From Acidimicrobiia bacterium (GTDB lineage: Bacteria; Actinomycetota; Acidimicrobiia; Spongiisociales; Spongiisociaceae): 64,000 nt of DNA. The stretch spans positions 19,209 to 83,208 of the forward strand of contig VXMM01000048.1 of NCBI GenBank assembly GCA_009841105.1, given 5' to 3'. The translations under genes were made by a program, and so were the position numbers. The notes under the pieces were generated by a model. The model was not told the DNA's origin, did not search any database, and saw nothing but the letters and a program-made list of their open reading frames with translations. Positions 46,097-54,756 of this stretch are shown here, in pieces. Position 1 is the first letter of the stretch, and every line of letters starts with the position of its first letter.

Positions 46097-47461
46097 GTGC
46101 GCAGTTTCGACCTGCTGGTAATCGGCGCCGGCTCGGGCAATTCGGTGATCGGGCCCGAACACGACGATTGGGAAGTCGCCATGGTGGAGCACGGCCGGTT
46201 CGGCGGGACCTGCCTGAACGTGGGGTGCATCCCGTCCAAGATGTTCGTCTACACGGCCGAGGTCGCCGAGCTGGCGTCCACGGGCGAGCGGCTGGGCATC
46301 CACACCAGCTTCGACGGCGCCGACTGGCCCGCCGTCCGAGACCGCGTCTTCGGCCGGATCGACCCGATCGCCGAGTCGGGCCGTGACTACCGGGAAGGAC
46401 TGCCCAACGTCACGGTCTACCCGGTCACCGGACGCTTCGTGGCCCCCCGGCAACTGGCGGTCGGCGACGAGGTGATCACGGCCGACCGGATCGTGCTGGC
46501 GGCGGGCGCCCGAGCCGTATCGCCCCCCGTACCCGGCCTGGAAGACGTCGGCTACCACACTTCCGACACGATCATGCGCCTGGAACGGCTGCCCGAGCGG
46601 CTGCTGGTGATCGGTGCCGGCTACATCGCCGCCGAGATGGGGGGCGTGATGGGCGCGCTCGGGTCGAGGGTGACGTTCCTGCTCCGTGGAGACAGCTTCC
46701 TGCGGCGGGAGGACGAAGAGATCAGCCGCCGCTTCACCGACGCCTACTCGCGCCGGTTCGACGTGCGCACCCATACCAGGATCCTCGGCGCCCGCCGGGA
46801 GGGTGACGAAGTGGTCTTGCGGCTGGCGGGCCTGGACGGCGGCGCCACCGCGGACCTGCGGGGTAATGAGCTCCTGGTCGCGACCGGACGGAGGCCCAAT
46901 TCGGACCTGGTGGACGCGGCCGCCGGCGGACTCGCCGTTGCCGACCGGGGCCAGGTGATCACCGACGACCGGCTCCGCACCAATGTGGACGGCGTGTGGG
47001 CGCTGGGCGACATCACCAACCCGATCCAACTCAAGCACGTCGCCAACCACGAAGCTCGGGTGGTGCGCCACAACCTGACTCATCCCGACTCGCCGATCAC
47101 CGTGGATCACCGTTTCATCCCCCATGCCGTGTTCGGCCATCCCCAGATCGCCGCGGTGGGGCTGACCGAACGGGAGTGCCGGGACCAGGGCCTCCCCTAC
47201 GTGTCCCATGTCCAGCCCTACTCTGCCGCCGCCTACGGGTGGGCCATGGAGGACACCGAGAGCGCAGCCAAGGTAATCGCGCACCGCGACACCCGCCGGC
47301 TGCTCGGAGCCCACATCATCGGCCCCCAGGCCTCCACCCTCATCCAGCAACTCATCCAGGGGATGCACTTCGACCTGACTGTCGACCAGATGGCTAATGG
47401 CCAGTACTACATCCACCCGGCCCTTCCCGAGGTGGTCGAGCAAGCCCTACTCGAACTCTAG
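46097..47461 (+). CDS. mtr: mycothione reductase
   Basis: An FAD disulfide reductase (454 residues) that returns oxidised mycothiol to the thiol using NADPH. The FAD site is LLVIGAGSGN, the redox disulfide is GGTCLNVGCIPSKMF, the NADPH site LLVIGAGYIAAEM, and the dimer-interface block near the end MANGQYYIHPALPEVVE carries the catalytic His. The GSGN variation is typical of Mtr. GTG 46097 follows GAGGAG. It works in the same thiol system as Mca. Confidence 0.93.
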   Translation: MRSFDLLVIGAGSGNSVIGPEHDDWEVAMVEHGRFGGTCLNVGCIPSKMFVYTAEVAELASTGERLGIHTSFDGADWPAVRDRVFGRIDPIAESGRDYREGLPNVTVYPVTGRFVAPRQLAVGDEVITADRIVLAAGARAVSPPVPGLEDVGYHTSDTIMRLERLPERLLVIGAGYIAAEMGGVMGALGSRVTFLLRGDSFLRREDEEISRRFTDAYSRRFDVRTHTRILGARREGDEVVLRLAGLDGGATADLRGNELLVATGRRPNSDLVDAAAGGLAVADRGQVITDDRLRTNVDGVWALGDITNPIQLKHVANHEARVVRHNLTHPDSPITVDHRFIPHAVFGHPQIAAVGLTERECRDQGLPYVSHVQPYSAAAYGWAMEDTESAAKVIAHRDTRRLLGAHIIGPQASTLIQQLIQGMHFDLTVDQMANGQYYIHPALPEVVEQALLEL

Positions 47462-47482
47462 GGACACCCCGCTGACTTGGGT

Positions 47483-47517
47483 TGTGCGGGGTGAACGGAC
47501 TGGAGTTGCCCCGCACA
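47483..47517 (+). terminator. candidate terminator after mtr
   Basis: TGTGCGGGG (47483-47491) and CCCCGCACA (47509-47517) are perfect nine-base complements around 17 bases, starting 22 bases after the mtr stop. No T tract follows. Confidence 0.45.
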
Positions 47518-47868
47518 GTTGGGATCGTGCCAGCCCGATGGGGCACCTTGCCAGACTTGACAGAAGGGCCATGGCGGCAGACCGGGCACGTCAGTGGTCC
47601 GAGATCAACCGCAGGCTGACTTAACGATGGAGAGGGTGGGAGAGTCTCCGAGGCTGAACGGTAGCCCTTGCACATCGCGCTCGCCGTATCCGATCCGCAT
47701 GTGCAGCCTGTTCGCCCCGCGAAACGGGCCAGGAAATCGCCATGTGGGTGTCGACACAGCTTCCGGAGAGCATCAAAGCTGACGCACGGTCCACCTAAAC
47801 CAAGAGTCTCTCGTCATCCTCGGCTAACACCCGCTACCGGATTAAGCACCGTCCGGAGTCGGCACGCT

Positions 47869-47887
47869 AGCCTCAACACTTGAGGCT
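47869..47887. repeat. short hairpin before sthA
   Basis: AGCCTCAA (47869-47876) and TTGAGGCT (47880-47887) pair perfectly over eight bases with a three-base loop, about 85 bases before sthA. It could be a terminator, an operator or an mRNA leader structure. Confidence 0.4.
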
Positions 47888-47970
47888 GGTGAGATGCTCG
47901 GAGCCTCGGACCTCGCAAGCAGATGGCGTATCCCGAGCCCGCGGGCTCCGGGTGAGCGAAAGGATCGGCA

Positions 47971-49377
47971 ATTTCGGGTTACGACTACGACCTAGCGGTC
48001 ATCGGATCGGGGCCGGCCGGTCAGCGGACCGCCATCCAGGCCTCCAAGCTCGGGAAACGCACCGTGATCCTCGAGAAGGCACCCCGCATCGGCGGCATCA
48101 ACATCTACGCCGGCACGGTGAGCAAGACCATGCGGGACGCGGTCCTCTACCTCACGGGCTACCGGGAACGCAACATCTACGGCCAGTCCTACGCCGTGAA
48201 GCAGAACATCACCATGAGCGACCTGATGGTGCGCACCCAGTACGTGATCCAGCAGCAGACGGACATCCTCCAGAGCCAGCTCGCCCGCAACCGGGTGGAG
48301 ACGATCATCGGCGAGGGCTCCTTCGTCGACCGCCACACGCTGCGGGTGAGGTCCGAGGAGGACCGGACCGAACGCACCATCACCGCCGACAAGGTGGTTA
48401 TCGCGGTGGGCTCCTACTCCACCGAGCCCCCGGTCGTCTATGCCGACGGGCGGCTGGTATTCGTGAGCGACCACATGCTCAGCCTGCCGAAGCTGCCCCG
48501 GACGCTGACCATCGTCGGCGCGGGCGCCATCGGGCTCGAGTACACGAGCACCTTCGCGGCCCTGGGCACCCGGGTGACGCTCGTGGACCGGAACCATCGA
48601 CTGCTCACCTTCGCCGATGAGGAACTCGCCGACACGCTCGCCTACCACATGCGACAGACCGGCGTGACCCTGCGCCTGACCGAGGTGGTGTTCGACATCG
48701 ACTACATGAGGGACGAGGTGGGTGACCGGGTGCGGGTGCAGCTCGAGAGCGGCAAGCAGATCATCAGCGACGCGGTCATGTATTGCGTGGGGCGCACGGG
48801 ATGCACGGGATCGCTCAACCTGGATGCGATCGGGTTGGAGGCAGACGCGCGGGGGCGCCTCAGCGTCGATGAGAACTACCAGACCAGCGTAGAGGGCGTC
48901 TACGCGGTGGGGGGGGTGATCGGGTTCCCGGACCTGGTCTCGACCTCCCGCATGCAGGGTCGTCTGGCCGCCCGCCATGCGTTCGGGATCGAGCGGAGCG
49001 ACTTCCAGGACCTCCTCCCCTACACCATCAAGACCATCCCCGAGGTCGCCATGGTGGGCAAAACCGAGGACCAGCTCAACGAGGAAGGTGTTCCCTACGA
49101 GGTCGGCAAGGCCCGCTACCAGGAGACAGAGAGCAGCCTGATGCGGGGCGACGATGTCGGGTTCCTCAAGTTGCTGTTCCATCTGAACACCCGCCAACTC
49201 CTCGGTGTCCACATCCTGGGCGAAAACGCCGCCGAACTGATCCACATCGGCCAGGCTGTGATCGCCTACGGCGGCACCATCGACTACTTCGTGGAGTCGG
49301 TCATCGGCTATCCCACCCTTGCCGAGGCATACACCACCGCGTCCCTGGACGGGATCAGCCGGCTGGGCGGCTACTGA
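47971..49377 (+). CDS. sthA: soluble pyridine nucleotide transhydrogenase with apparent ATT start
   Basis: A flavoprotein (468 residues) exchanging hydride between NADPH and NAD. The FAD site lies in DYDLAVIGSGPAGQRTA; the redox Cys pair is replaced as usual in SthA (GGINIYAGTVSKTM). The NAD site is IVGAGAIGLEYTS, and it ends normally. GTG 48064 would delete the FAD site. In the same frame the protein reads SGYDYDLAVIG back to an ATT at 47971, six bases after AAAGGA, and a TGA lies five codons further up. No ATG, GTG or TTG is available, so ATT is the likely start. Confidence 0.88.
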   Translation: MSGYDYDLAVIGSGPAGQRTAIQASKLGKRTVILEKAPRIGGINIYAGTVSKTMRDAVLYLTGYRERNIYGQSYAVKQNITMSDLMVRTQYVIQQQTDILQSQLARNRVETIIGEGSFVDRHTLRVRSEEDRTERTITADKVVIAVGSYSTEPPVVYADGRLVFVSDHMLSLPKLPRTLTIVGAGAIGLEYTSTFAALGTRVTLVDRNHRLLTFADEELADTLAYHMRQTGVTLRLTEVVFDIDYMRDEVGDRVRVQLESGKQIISDAVMYCVGRTGCTGSLNLDAIGLEADARGRLSVDENYQTSVEGVYAVGGVIGFPDLVSTSRMQGRLAARHAFGIERSDFQDLLPYTIKTIPEVAMVGKTEDQLNEEGVPYEVGKARYQETESSLMRGDDVGFLKLLFHLNTRQLLGVHILGENAAELIHIGQAVIAYGGTIDYFVESVIGYPTLAEAYTTASLDGISRLGGY

Positions 49378-51011
49378 GCCTTTGCTCCGGGAACGTACGC
49401 CGACGGGTGGCGTTGCCTGGCCCCCGCCCTGCCACCCGGAGGCCCGGACGGCTCGCTCACCTTGAACTCCACCGGGTAACCCAGTGCATCGGCCAGCAGG
49501 CTCGACCGAGCCTTCGCGCTGAACAACTCGATCTCGACATCCAGGCCGTCTGCCGGCTCGACATCGATGGCGATAGTGTCGCCGGCGACCTGGGCATGGA
49601 CAGTCTCCACCGCCCGCCGGTAGGTGCGGTCCAGCCCTATTCCCACCCGCAACAGCCCGGCCAGCAGCCGAACCTTGCGCCGGTCGGATCGCCTGAGGGC
49701 ACGGAAGCGCGCATGCCTCCGGCGGGGGGCGCTCTTGCGGTGATAGCGGGCCACCAAGGCGATCAACTCGAGCTCGCCGGCCGTGAATCCGGCCAGGCGT
49801 TCGCTGTTGCGGATCAGGTAGTACGAGTGGCGGTGATGGGCGGAACTGGCGACGAAACGCCCGATGTTGTGGAGTAATCCGGCCGCCTCTAAAAGCTCGC
49901 TGTCGCGATCGCCCAAGCCGTGAATATGTTGGGTCTCATCGAACAGCTGTAGGGCCATCTCCGTGGCTTGCTCGGCATGGATGAGATCCTCGTGGTAACT
50001 CCGGGCCAGGGCCATGACGCTGCTCCGCCGGAGGTCCCCGAGGTGGTGGAGCCCGTCTGCCGGTGACTCCTGCCGCCGGCTGAACCTGTTGAGCAGGACA
50101 CCCTCCCGCAGGGCACCGGTCGATATGACCAGGGACTCCATCCCCAGGTCTTCGAAGAGCTGGCTCAGCAGGACGGCCCCTCCAACGATCACATCGCGGC
50201 GGGTCCTTTCCAGACCTCTGACGTCCCTGCGGTCGTCCGGATGGGGACGGGCCAGGACCTCCGCCACAGTTCTGTCGAGTTCGTCACGGTCGATGGTGGT
50301 GTTGGCCACGCTACGGGGCCGCCGCTTACCCCGGCTCGATGCGGCCATGGACGCCAGGGCGGCGATTGTCCCCGAACACCCCACCGCAAGGTCGAAGCCG
50401 ATAGCCCTGGCACGGCGGGCTTCGGGCGCTACGAAGGACCGGATGTGCCGGCGACACTCCTCCACCGCCCCAGCGCGGATGATCCCGCCCGGGAAGAAGC
50501 GGTCGGTGAGGCGGATGTGTCCGAGTTTGACGCTGAGGACCAGTTGAGGCTCGGTGCCGGTGGAGACGATCAGTTCGGTCGATCCCCCGCCGATGTCGAG
50601 CACCAGGTGGGGCCGTCCGGCCGCCGGCACCGCGCTCAACGCCCCGAGATGGATGAGCCGCGCCTCCTCCGTTCCAGGGATCACCTCGACGGCCACCCCG
50701 GTCTCGTCCCGTACCCGTTGCTGGAAGTCCCTCCGGTTCTCGGCCTCCCGGACCGCGCTGGTGGCGACAGCCACAACTTCCGCGCCGTATGCGTCCGCGA
50801 TGTGCCGGAACTCGGTGAGGGCCGCCACCGCCCGCTCGATCGCGTCAGGGGCGAGGTGCTTCATGTCGGTGGCACCCTGCCCGAGACGCACCGACACCTT
50901 CTCACGGGCCAGAACCTCCGGAGTCCCGCCATCCACCGGCCGGGCGATCACCATGTGCACGGAGTTGGTGCCCACGTCGATGGCCGCCAGAGGCGTCGAG
51001 TCCCGCATCAT
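49371..51011 (-). CDS. Ppx/GppA family exopolyphosphatase
   Basis: A 546-residue phosphatase of the actin/Hsp70 fold with a C-terminal HD-like helical domain. The N-terminal motif AIDVGTNSVHMVIA and the phosphate-binding LVLDIGGGSTELIVS are clear. The HD region reads AGLLHNIGRFVASSAHHRHS. It degrades polyphosphate and/or pppGpp. Two consecutive ATG codons start it. Its end overlaps the convergent sthA by seven bases. Confidence 0.9.
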   Translation of the reverse strand: MMRDSTPLAAIDVGTNSVHMVIARPVDGGTPEVLAREKVSVRLGQGATDMKHLAPDAIERAVAALTEFRHIADAYGAEVVAVATSAVREAENRRDFQQRVRDETGVAVEVIPGTEEARLIHLGALSAVPAAGRPHLVLDIGGGSTELIVSTGTEPQLVLSVKLGHIRLTDRFFPGGIIRAGAVEECRRHIRSFVAPEARRARAIGFDLAVGCSGTIAALASMAASSRGKRRPRSVANTTIDRDELDRTVAEVLARPHPDDRRDVRGLERTRRDVIVGGAVLLSQLFEDLGMESLVISTGALREGVLLNRFSRRQESPADGLHHLGDLRRSSVMALARSYHEDLIHAEQATEMALQLFDETQHIHGLGDRDSELLEAAGLLHNIGRFVASSAHHRHSYYLIRNSERLAGFTAGELELIALVARYHRKSAPRRRHARFRALRRSDRRKVRLLAGLLRVGIGLDRTYRRAVETVHAQVAGDTIAIDVEPADGLDVEIELFSAKARSSLLADALGYPVEFKVSEPSGPPGGRAGARQRHPSAYVPGAKAQ

Positions 51012-51120
51012 CGGCCAGTATCACCAGCGTACGACATCGCACCAAACCCGCCATCCGGAGGAGCCTCGGTCGTCCGGCGTTCGGACGATCCCACCGGAGG
51101 CGGGACCGTTACCGGCTAGG

Positions 51121-51162
51121 GCGTGTTCACGCTATACGGGTTCGTTAGTAATCGCGAGTCCC
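51121..51162 (+). repeat. dispersed 42-base repeat, copy B
   Basis: GCGTGTTCACGC opens and GCGAGTCCC closes this 42-base stretch. It matches copy A at 34 of 42 positions and copy C at 32 of 40. It lies between the ppx start and the 3' end of the ABC permease gene, its right end facing that gene. Confidence 0.7.
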
Positions 51163-51226
51163 CCGTGGTCGGTCTGGGTGGCGGCGCCATAGCACGCCGT
51201 CCGCAACACAGACTGAGCACGATCAA

Positions 51227-52030
51227 CTAGCTCTTCTTGGCCACCCGGACGTAGCGGCGCACGGCGAGAGGCGCGAATATGGCGATGATCAGGCACGCGC
51301 AGAGCACGGTATAGATCACCGGATTCTGCAACGGCCAGGATGCTGGTTCGGGGGCGCCCGGTGGGATGTTCCCGAACAGCTCCCTGACCGCCTGGACCAA
51401 GGACGAGATCGGGTTCCACTCGGCGAACACCCTCAGCACCGTCGGGAGGCTCTCGGCGGGCACGAACGTGTTGGCGATGAACGTGAGCGGGAAGATCACG
51501 ATGAAGGAGGCGTTGTTGAGCACCTCCGGGCTGGGCACCGACAGGCCTAGCAGGGCCATCACCCAGGAGACCGAGTAGGCGAACAGGAGGAGCAGCAGGA
51601 AGGCGGCCAGGGCGTCGAGAAGGCTTCCCCGGATGCGCCATCCGACGATGAGTCCGGTTATAGCCATGACAGTCAGCGTGATGACGTTGTAGATCACATC
51701 GCTGGCGGTCCGTCCCAGAACCACCGCCGCCCGCGACATGGGCAGCGAGCGGAACCGATCGATGATGCCCTTCTGCATGTCCTCGGCGAGTCCGGCGCCG
51801 GTGAAGGTAGCGCCGAATATCACGGTCTGGCCGAAGATCCCACCCATGAGGAACTCCCGGTAGGACCCTCCCGGAATGTCGATAGCGCTCCCGAAGACGT
51901 AGGCGAACAGCAGGACGAACATGATCGGCGAGAGCAGCACGAACACCAACACGTCGGGCACCCGCTTGAGCTTGATCAGGTTGCGGCGCGCGATGACCAG
52001 ACCGTCGCCGAGGGCTGTCAGGAAGTTCAC
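51227..52030 (-). CDS. ABC-2 type exporter permease (DrrB-like)
   Basis: A 267-residue permease with six hydrophobic segments. The family signature is visible: an N-terminal NLIKLKRVPDVLVFVLLSPIMF, the GQTVIFGATFTGAGLAEDMQKG turn across two segments, and the C-terminal NTFVPAESLP loop typical of DrrB/NodJ. Start GTG 52030 overlaps the ATPase stop (GTGA). It probably exports a drug or lipid. Confidence 0.88.
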   Translation of the reverse strand: MNFLTALGDGLVIARRNLIKLKRVPDVLVFVLLSPIMFVLLFAYVFGSAIDIPGGSYREFLMGGIFGQTVIFGATFTGAGLAEDMQKGIIDRFRSLPMSRAAVVLGRTASDVIYNVITLTVMAITGLIVGWRIRGSLLDALAAFLLLLLFAYSVSWVMALLGLSVPSPEVLNNASFIVIFPLTFIANTFVPAESLPTVLRVFAEWNPISSLVQAVRELFGNIPPGAPEPASWPLQNPVIYTVLCACLIIAIFAPLAVRRYVRVAKKS

Positions 52031-53025
52031 CGTGACCCCCTTCCCCTCCGTCCCGGCTTGGCGGGCTCGGAGGTCTGCTCCCGGGACTCGGCGGAAGCGC
52101 CGGTCAGCGCCAGGAACACGTCGTCGAGGGTGGGACGGCGGAGCACCACCTCGCTGACCGGAACCTCGTTACTCTCGAAGAGTTGTAGCACCCCGGCCAA
52201 CTCCCGGGCGCCTCCCGTTACGGGGGCGACCACCGTGCGGGACCGTTCGTCGCCCTGCAGCTCCCCGACGGCAACCCGACCCAGTACTTCGTGAGCCGCA
52301 GGCAGGTCCTCTCTGTCAGCAACCTTGATCTCGATCCGCTCCCCTCCGACCATGTCCTTCAGCTCGTCAACGGTGCCGTGGGCAATGGCCTTCCCTTTGT
52401 CGATGACCAGGACGTCGTCGGCCAACCGGTCGGCTTCCTCCAGGTACTGGGTGGTGAGGAGGAGCGTGGTCCCCTGATCGACCAGGGTGCGGATCAGCCT
52501 CCACAGCTCCCTGCGGCTGATGAGATCGAGGCCCGTCGTCGGCTCATCCAGGAACAGCACCGGCGACTCCGCCACCAGCGCTCCGGCCAGGTCGAGCCGC
52601 CGCCGCATGCCTCCCGAATAGGTCTTGACGGGCCGGTCGGCCGCATCGGCCAGATCGAACCTGTCCAGGAGCTCACGGGCCCGGGATCGGGCTCGCTTTC
52701 GGCCGAGGTGGTACAGGCACCCGATCATGTCGAGGTTCTCGTAGCCGGTCAGGTCCTTGTCCACGGCGGCGTACTGGCCGGAGAGGCCGATCAGCTTGCG
52801 GACCTCGGCCGGATCCTTCAGCACGTCGACACCTGCCACCGTGGCGGAGCCCTCGTCGGGCTCGATCAGGGTGGTAAGAACCGATACCGCGGTGGTCTTG
52901 CCTGCACCGTTGGGTCCGAGCAAGGCGACGATGGTCCCCTCCCGGACCGACAGGTCCAGACCGTCGAGGGCCACCACCTCCCCGTACCGCTTGACCAGCC
53001 CGGTGGCTTGGATGATGTCTTTCAT
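52027..53025 (-). CDS. ABC exporter ATP-binding protein (DrrA-like)
   Basis: A 332-residue ATPase of the daunorubicin-resistance type. Walker A is GPNGAGKTT (about 37-45), the signature TYSGGMRRRLDLA, and Walker B VLFLDEPTTGLD. The C-terminal VVLRRPTLDDVFLALTG is the DrrA marker, followed by a basic tail. It is first in the two-gene exporter operon with the permease overlapping its stop. Confidence 0.93.
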   Translation of the reverse strand: MKDIIQATGLVKRYGEVVALDGLDLSVREGTIVALLGPNGAGKTTAVSVLTTLIEPDEGSATVAGVDVLKDPAEVRKLIGLSGQYAAVDKDLTGYENLDMIGCLYHLGRKRARSRARELLDRFDLADAADRPVKTYSGGMRRRLDLAGALVAESPVLFLDEPTTGLDLISRRELWRLIRTLVDQGTTLLLTTQYLEEADRLADDVLVIDKGKAIAHGTVDELKDMVGGERIEIKVADREDLPAAHEVLGRVAVGELQGDERSRTVVAPVTGGARELAGVLQLFESNEVPVSEVVLRRPTLDDVFLALTGASAESREQTSEPAKPGRRGRGSR

Positions 53026-53212
53026 GGCTGAACGTCCTGTCGACTACCGACCTGGAGCCGCGACCGCGCGGGACCGGGCTCGGCCCTTACTTCTGTGCCG
53101 CACGGACGTCGGGCCGTACAGCTTCGACACCACCCGACATGCGAGGGTAGTACGGCGCAGGCGCTATCCGATCCGCGTACTCTCGGATCGCCCGATCAGA
53201 CCAGGCGGGCGA

Positions 53213-53728
53213 TCAAGCGCCTCCCTGATCGCCGCCGGCGCTGCGGGCACCCAACTCGGCTTCGATCAGCGCCAGGCCGACCTCGTTACCCTCCAGCCGA
53301 CCGATACGCTCGCATATCCCGGAGACCAGCGCCTCTTCCTCGACCTGCTCGGCCAGGAAGACCTGCAGGATGGGGAGGCTCTCGAGGTCGCCCAACTCGG
53401 TTGCCAGCCGGTAGAGGTTCCGTATCTCCGCGGTTACGGACCGCTCTTGCCGCAGTGCCTCCTCGAATACGTGTCCCGGGCTGTCGAACTTGGAGACCGG
53501 AGCGTCGATGGCGCCTATCTCCACCCGCCCGTCCCGGTCCACCACGTAGTCGATGAACATCCGCGCGTGGGCGGACTCCTCCATGGACTGCGCGGCCATC
53601 CACCTGGCCATGCCGGGACGTTCCTCCGCCTCGAAGTGGGCCGCCATCTGGAGGTAGACGAGAGAGGCGCCGAGCTCGCGAGTGATCTGATCGTTGAGTG
53701 CCCTCTCCATTCGTTCGGGTAGTGCCAT
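53213..53728 (-). CDS. ferritin (non-haem)
   Basis: A 171-residue four-helix iron-storage protein. Ferroxidase ligands lie in QITRELGASLVYLQMAAHF and ARWMAAQSMEESAHARMFI (Glu and Glu-x2-His), with a further Glu cluster in FLAEQVEEEALVSGI. ATG 53728 begins MALPERMERALNDQI; upstream residues are not ferritin-like. It stores iron as ferric mineral and fits the strong Fe-S theme of the region. Confidence 0.92.
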   Translation of the reverse strand: MALPERMERALNDQITRELGASLVYLQMAAHFEAEERPGMARWMAAQSMEESAHARMFIDYVVDRDGRVEIGAIDAPVSKFDSPGHVFEEALRQERSVTAEIRNLYRLATELGDLESLPILQVFLAEQVEEEALVSGICERIGRLEGNEVGLALIEAELGARSAGGDQGGA

Positions 53729-53860
53729 GGTGTGCTCCGTTCGATGCCGGTCTGCGGAGAATCCTACCGAGCGGAGCGGGAATCCATAACAAGCCGATCC
53801 GTTCGGGGCGGGCGACCGGCCCCTGACCACTATCCGGAACTCCCGTGACACTCATCCACG

Positions 53861-53900
53861 GCGTGTTCACGCTAGGCGCGTTCGTTCGTGATCACGGGCC
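53861..53900 (+). repeat. dispersed 40-base repeat, copy C
   Basis: GCGTGTTCACGC opens this stretch, which matches copy B at 32 of 40 positions. It ends six bases before the stop of the convergent-facing B3/B4 gene, with the same orientation relative to the neighbouring 3' end as copies A and B. Confidence 0.7.
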
Positions 53901-53905
53901 GTGGT

Positions 53906-54616
53906 TCAGCGAGCAGGCTCGTACCGTGGCAGGGATGGCGACAGCTGCGCCGTTTCGATTCGGGCCCGGGGTTGATGGGTCTCCAGGAGCGCCGCCAGAT
54001 CACGGGTGGCGGAAGCAACGTCCTCCTCGGCGGCCTCGTGATGACCCTCCACTGTGTACAGAGCTACCACCGTGGAGGGACCCGTGGCGCTCTGAGCGCT
54101 CTGCCGCCAGCACCAGCGGCGCGCCGCCACCGCGCCCGCCCGGTCGACGAATATGACCTCCCCCGCCTCGGGCGATGTGGTCCTGGAACTGCCCAGATCG
54201 TTGAAGTGCTCGTCTCCGTTGGCGAAACGAACGGTGATCGGGCCCGCAACCCGAGCCTGATCCATAGCCGCGACCGGAAGCCCGTACCGGATCGACACCA
54301 GATTGGCGATGTCCACCAGAGGGTTGATGGACGGGATGTCACCCGCCTTTGTCAGCCGGCGGATCAGCGCTTCGGCGGCGTTGCGGTACCGGGTCGGCTG
54401 GACGCCGAAGGCCGAGAAGGTCCTCCTCCAGGCGAGGATCGAGGGAATCTCGGACATGGGCCTACCGCCGAATCGGGCCAGCGAAACAACCTGCTGTTCG
54501 TGGAACGCCTTCCGGAGAGGGTCGGGACCGGGACCATTGACCAGCCGATCAGCGTGCACCACCCCGGCTCGGATAGTCGGGAACCTGGCGAGCACCTCAC
54601 GGTGGTAGGAGAACAT
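53906..54616 (-). CDS. B3/B4 tRNA-binding domain protein
   Basis: A 236-residue soluble protein matching the B3/B4 domain of phenylalanyl-tRNA synthetase beta as a stand-alone unit. The hallmark is NPLVDIANLVSIRYGLPVAAMD, interrupted only by this organism's wording, followed by FVDRAGAVAARRW. Stand-alone B3/B4 proteins are thought to edit or deacylate mischarged tRNA or modified amino acids. No synthetase gene is adjacent. Confidence 0.82.
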   Translation of the reverse strand: MFSYHREVLARFPTIRAGVVHADRLVNGPGPDPLRKAFHEQQVVSLARFGGRPMSEIPSILAWRRTFSAFGVQPTRYRNAAEALIRRLTKAGDIPSINPLVDIANLVSIRYGLPVAAMDQARVAGPITVRFANGDEHFNDLGSSRTTSPEAGEVIFVDRAGAVAARRWCWRQSAQSATGPSTVVALYTVEGHHEAAEEDVASATRDLAALLETHQPRARIETAQLSPSLPRYEPAR

Positions 54617-54756
54617 CGCTTGGGAGGATACGGGACAGCACCAGGCTCCGGAGGATCCGCCGGGAGGGTGCTGAACGAACGGGGATGGGTCGGCCCGCGT
54701 CTCTTGACCTGGAGCTCTGTGTCCGGCTATCGGGCCGACTGGTTGCTCACAACCTC

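Larger units (their letters stand above)
47462..47970. other. 509-base gap between mtr and sthA
   Basis: No convincing gene is visible. It contains two hairpins (47483-47517 and 47869-47887). A short stretch at about 47570-47624 translates as AADRARQWSEINRRLT, which looks protein-like and could be a remnant, but it stops at once. I see no tRNA or known RNA here. Confidence 0.6.

Noticed and set aside
46061..47443. Open frame of 460 codons on the minus strand opposite mycothione reductase
   Set aside because: It is the antisense shadow of mtr in GC-rich DNA. The plus-strand protein has all flavoprotein motifs; the antisense reading has none.
47880..48620. Plus-strand frame of 246 codons overlapping the start of sthA
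   Set aside because: Low-complexity Arg/His/Pro reading in the wrong frame; the sthA frame starting at ATT 47971 carries the FAD site.
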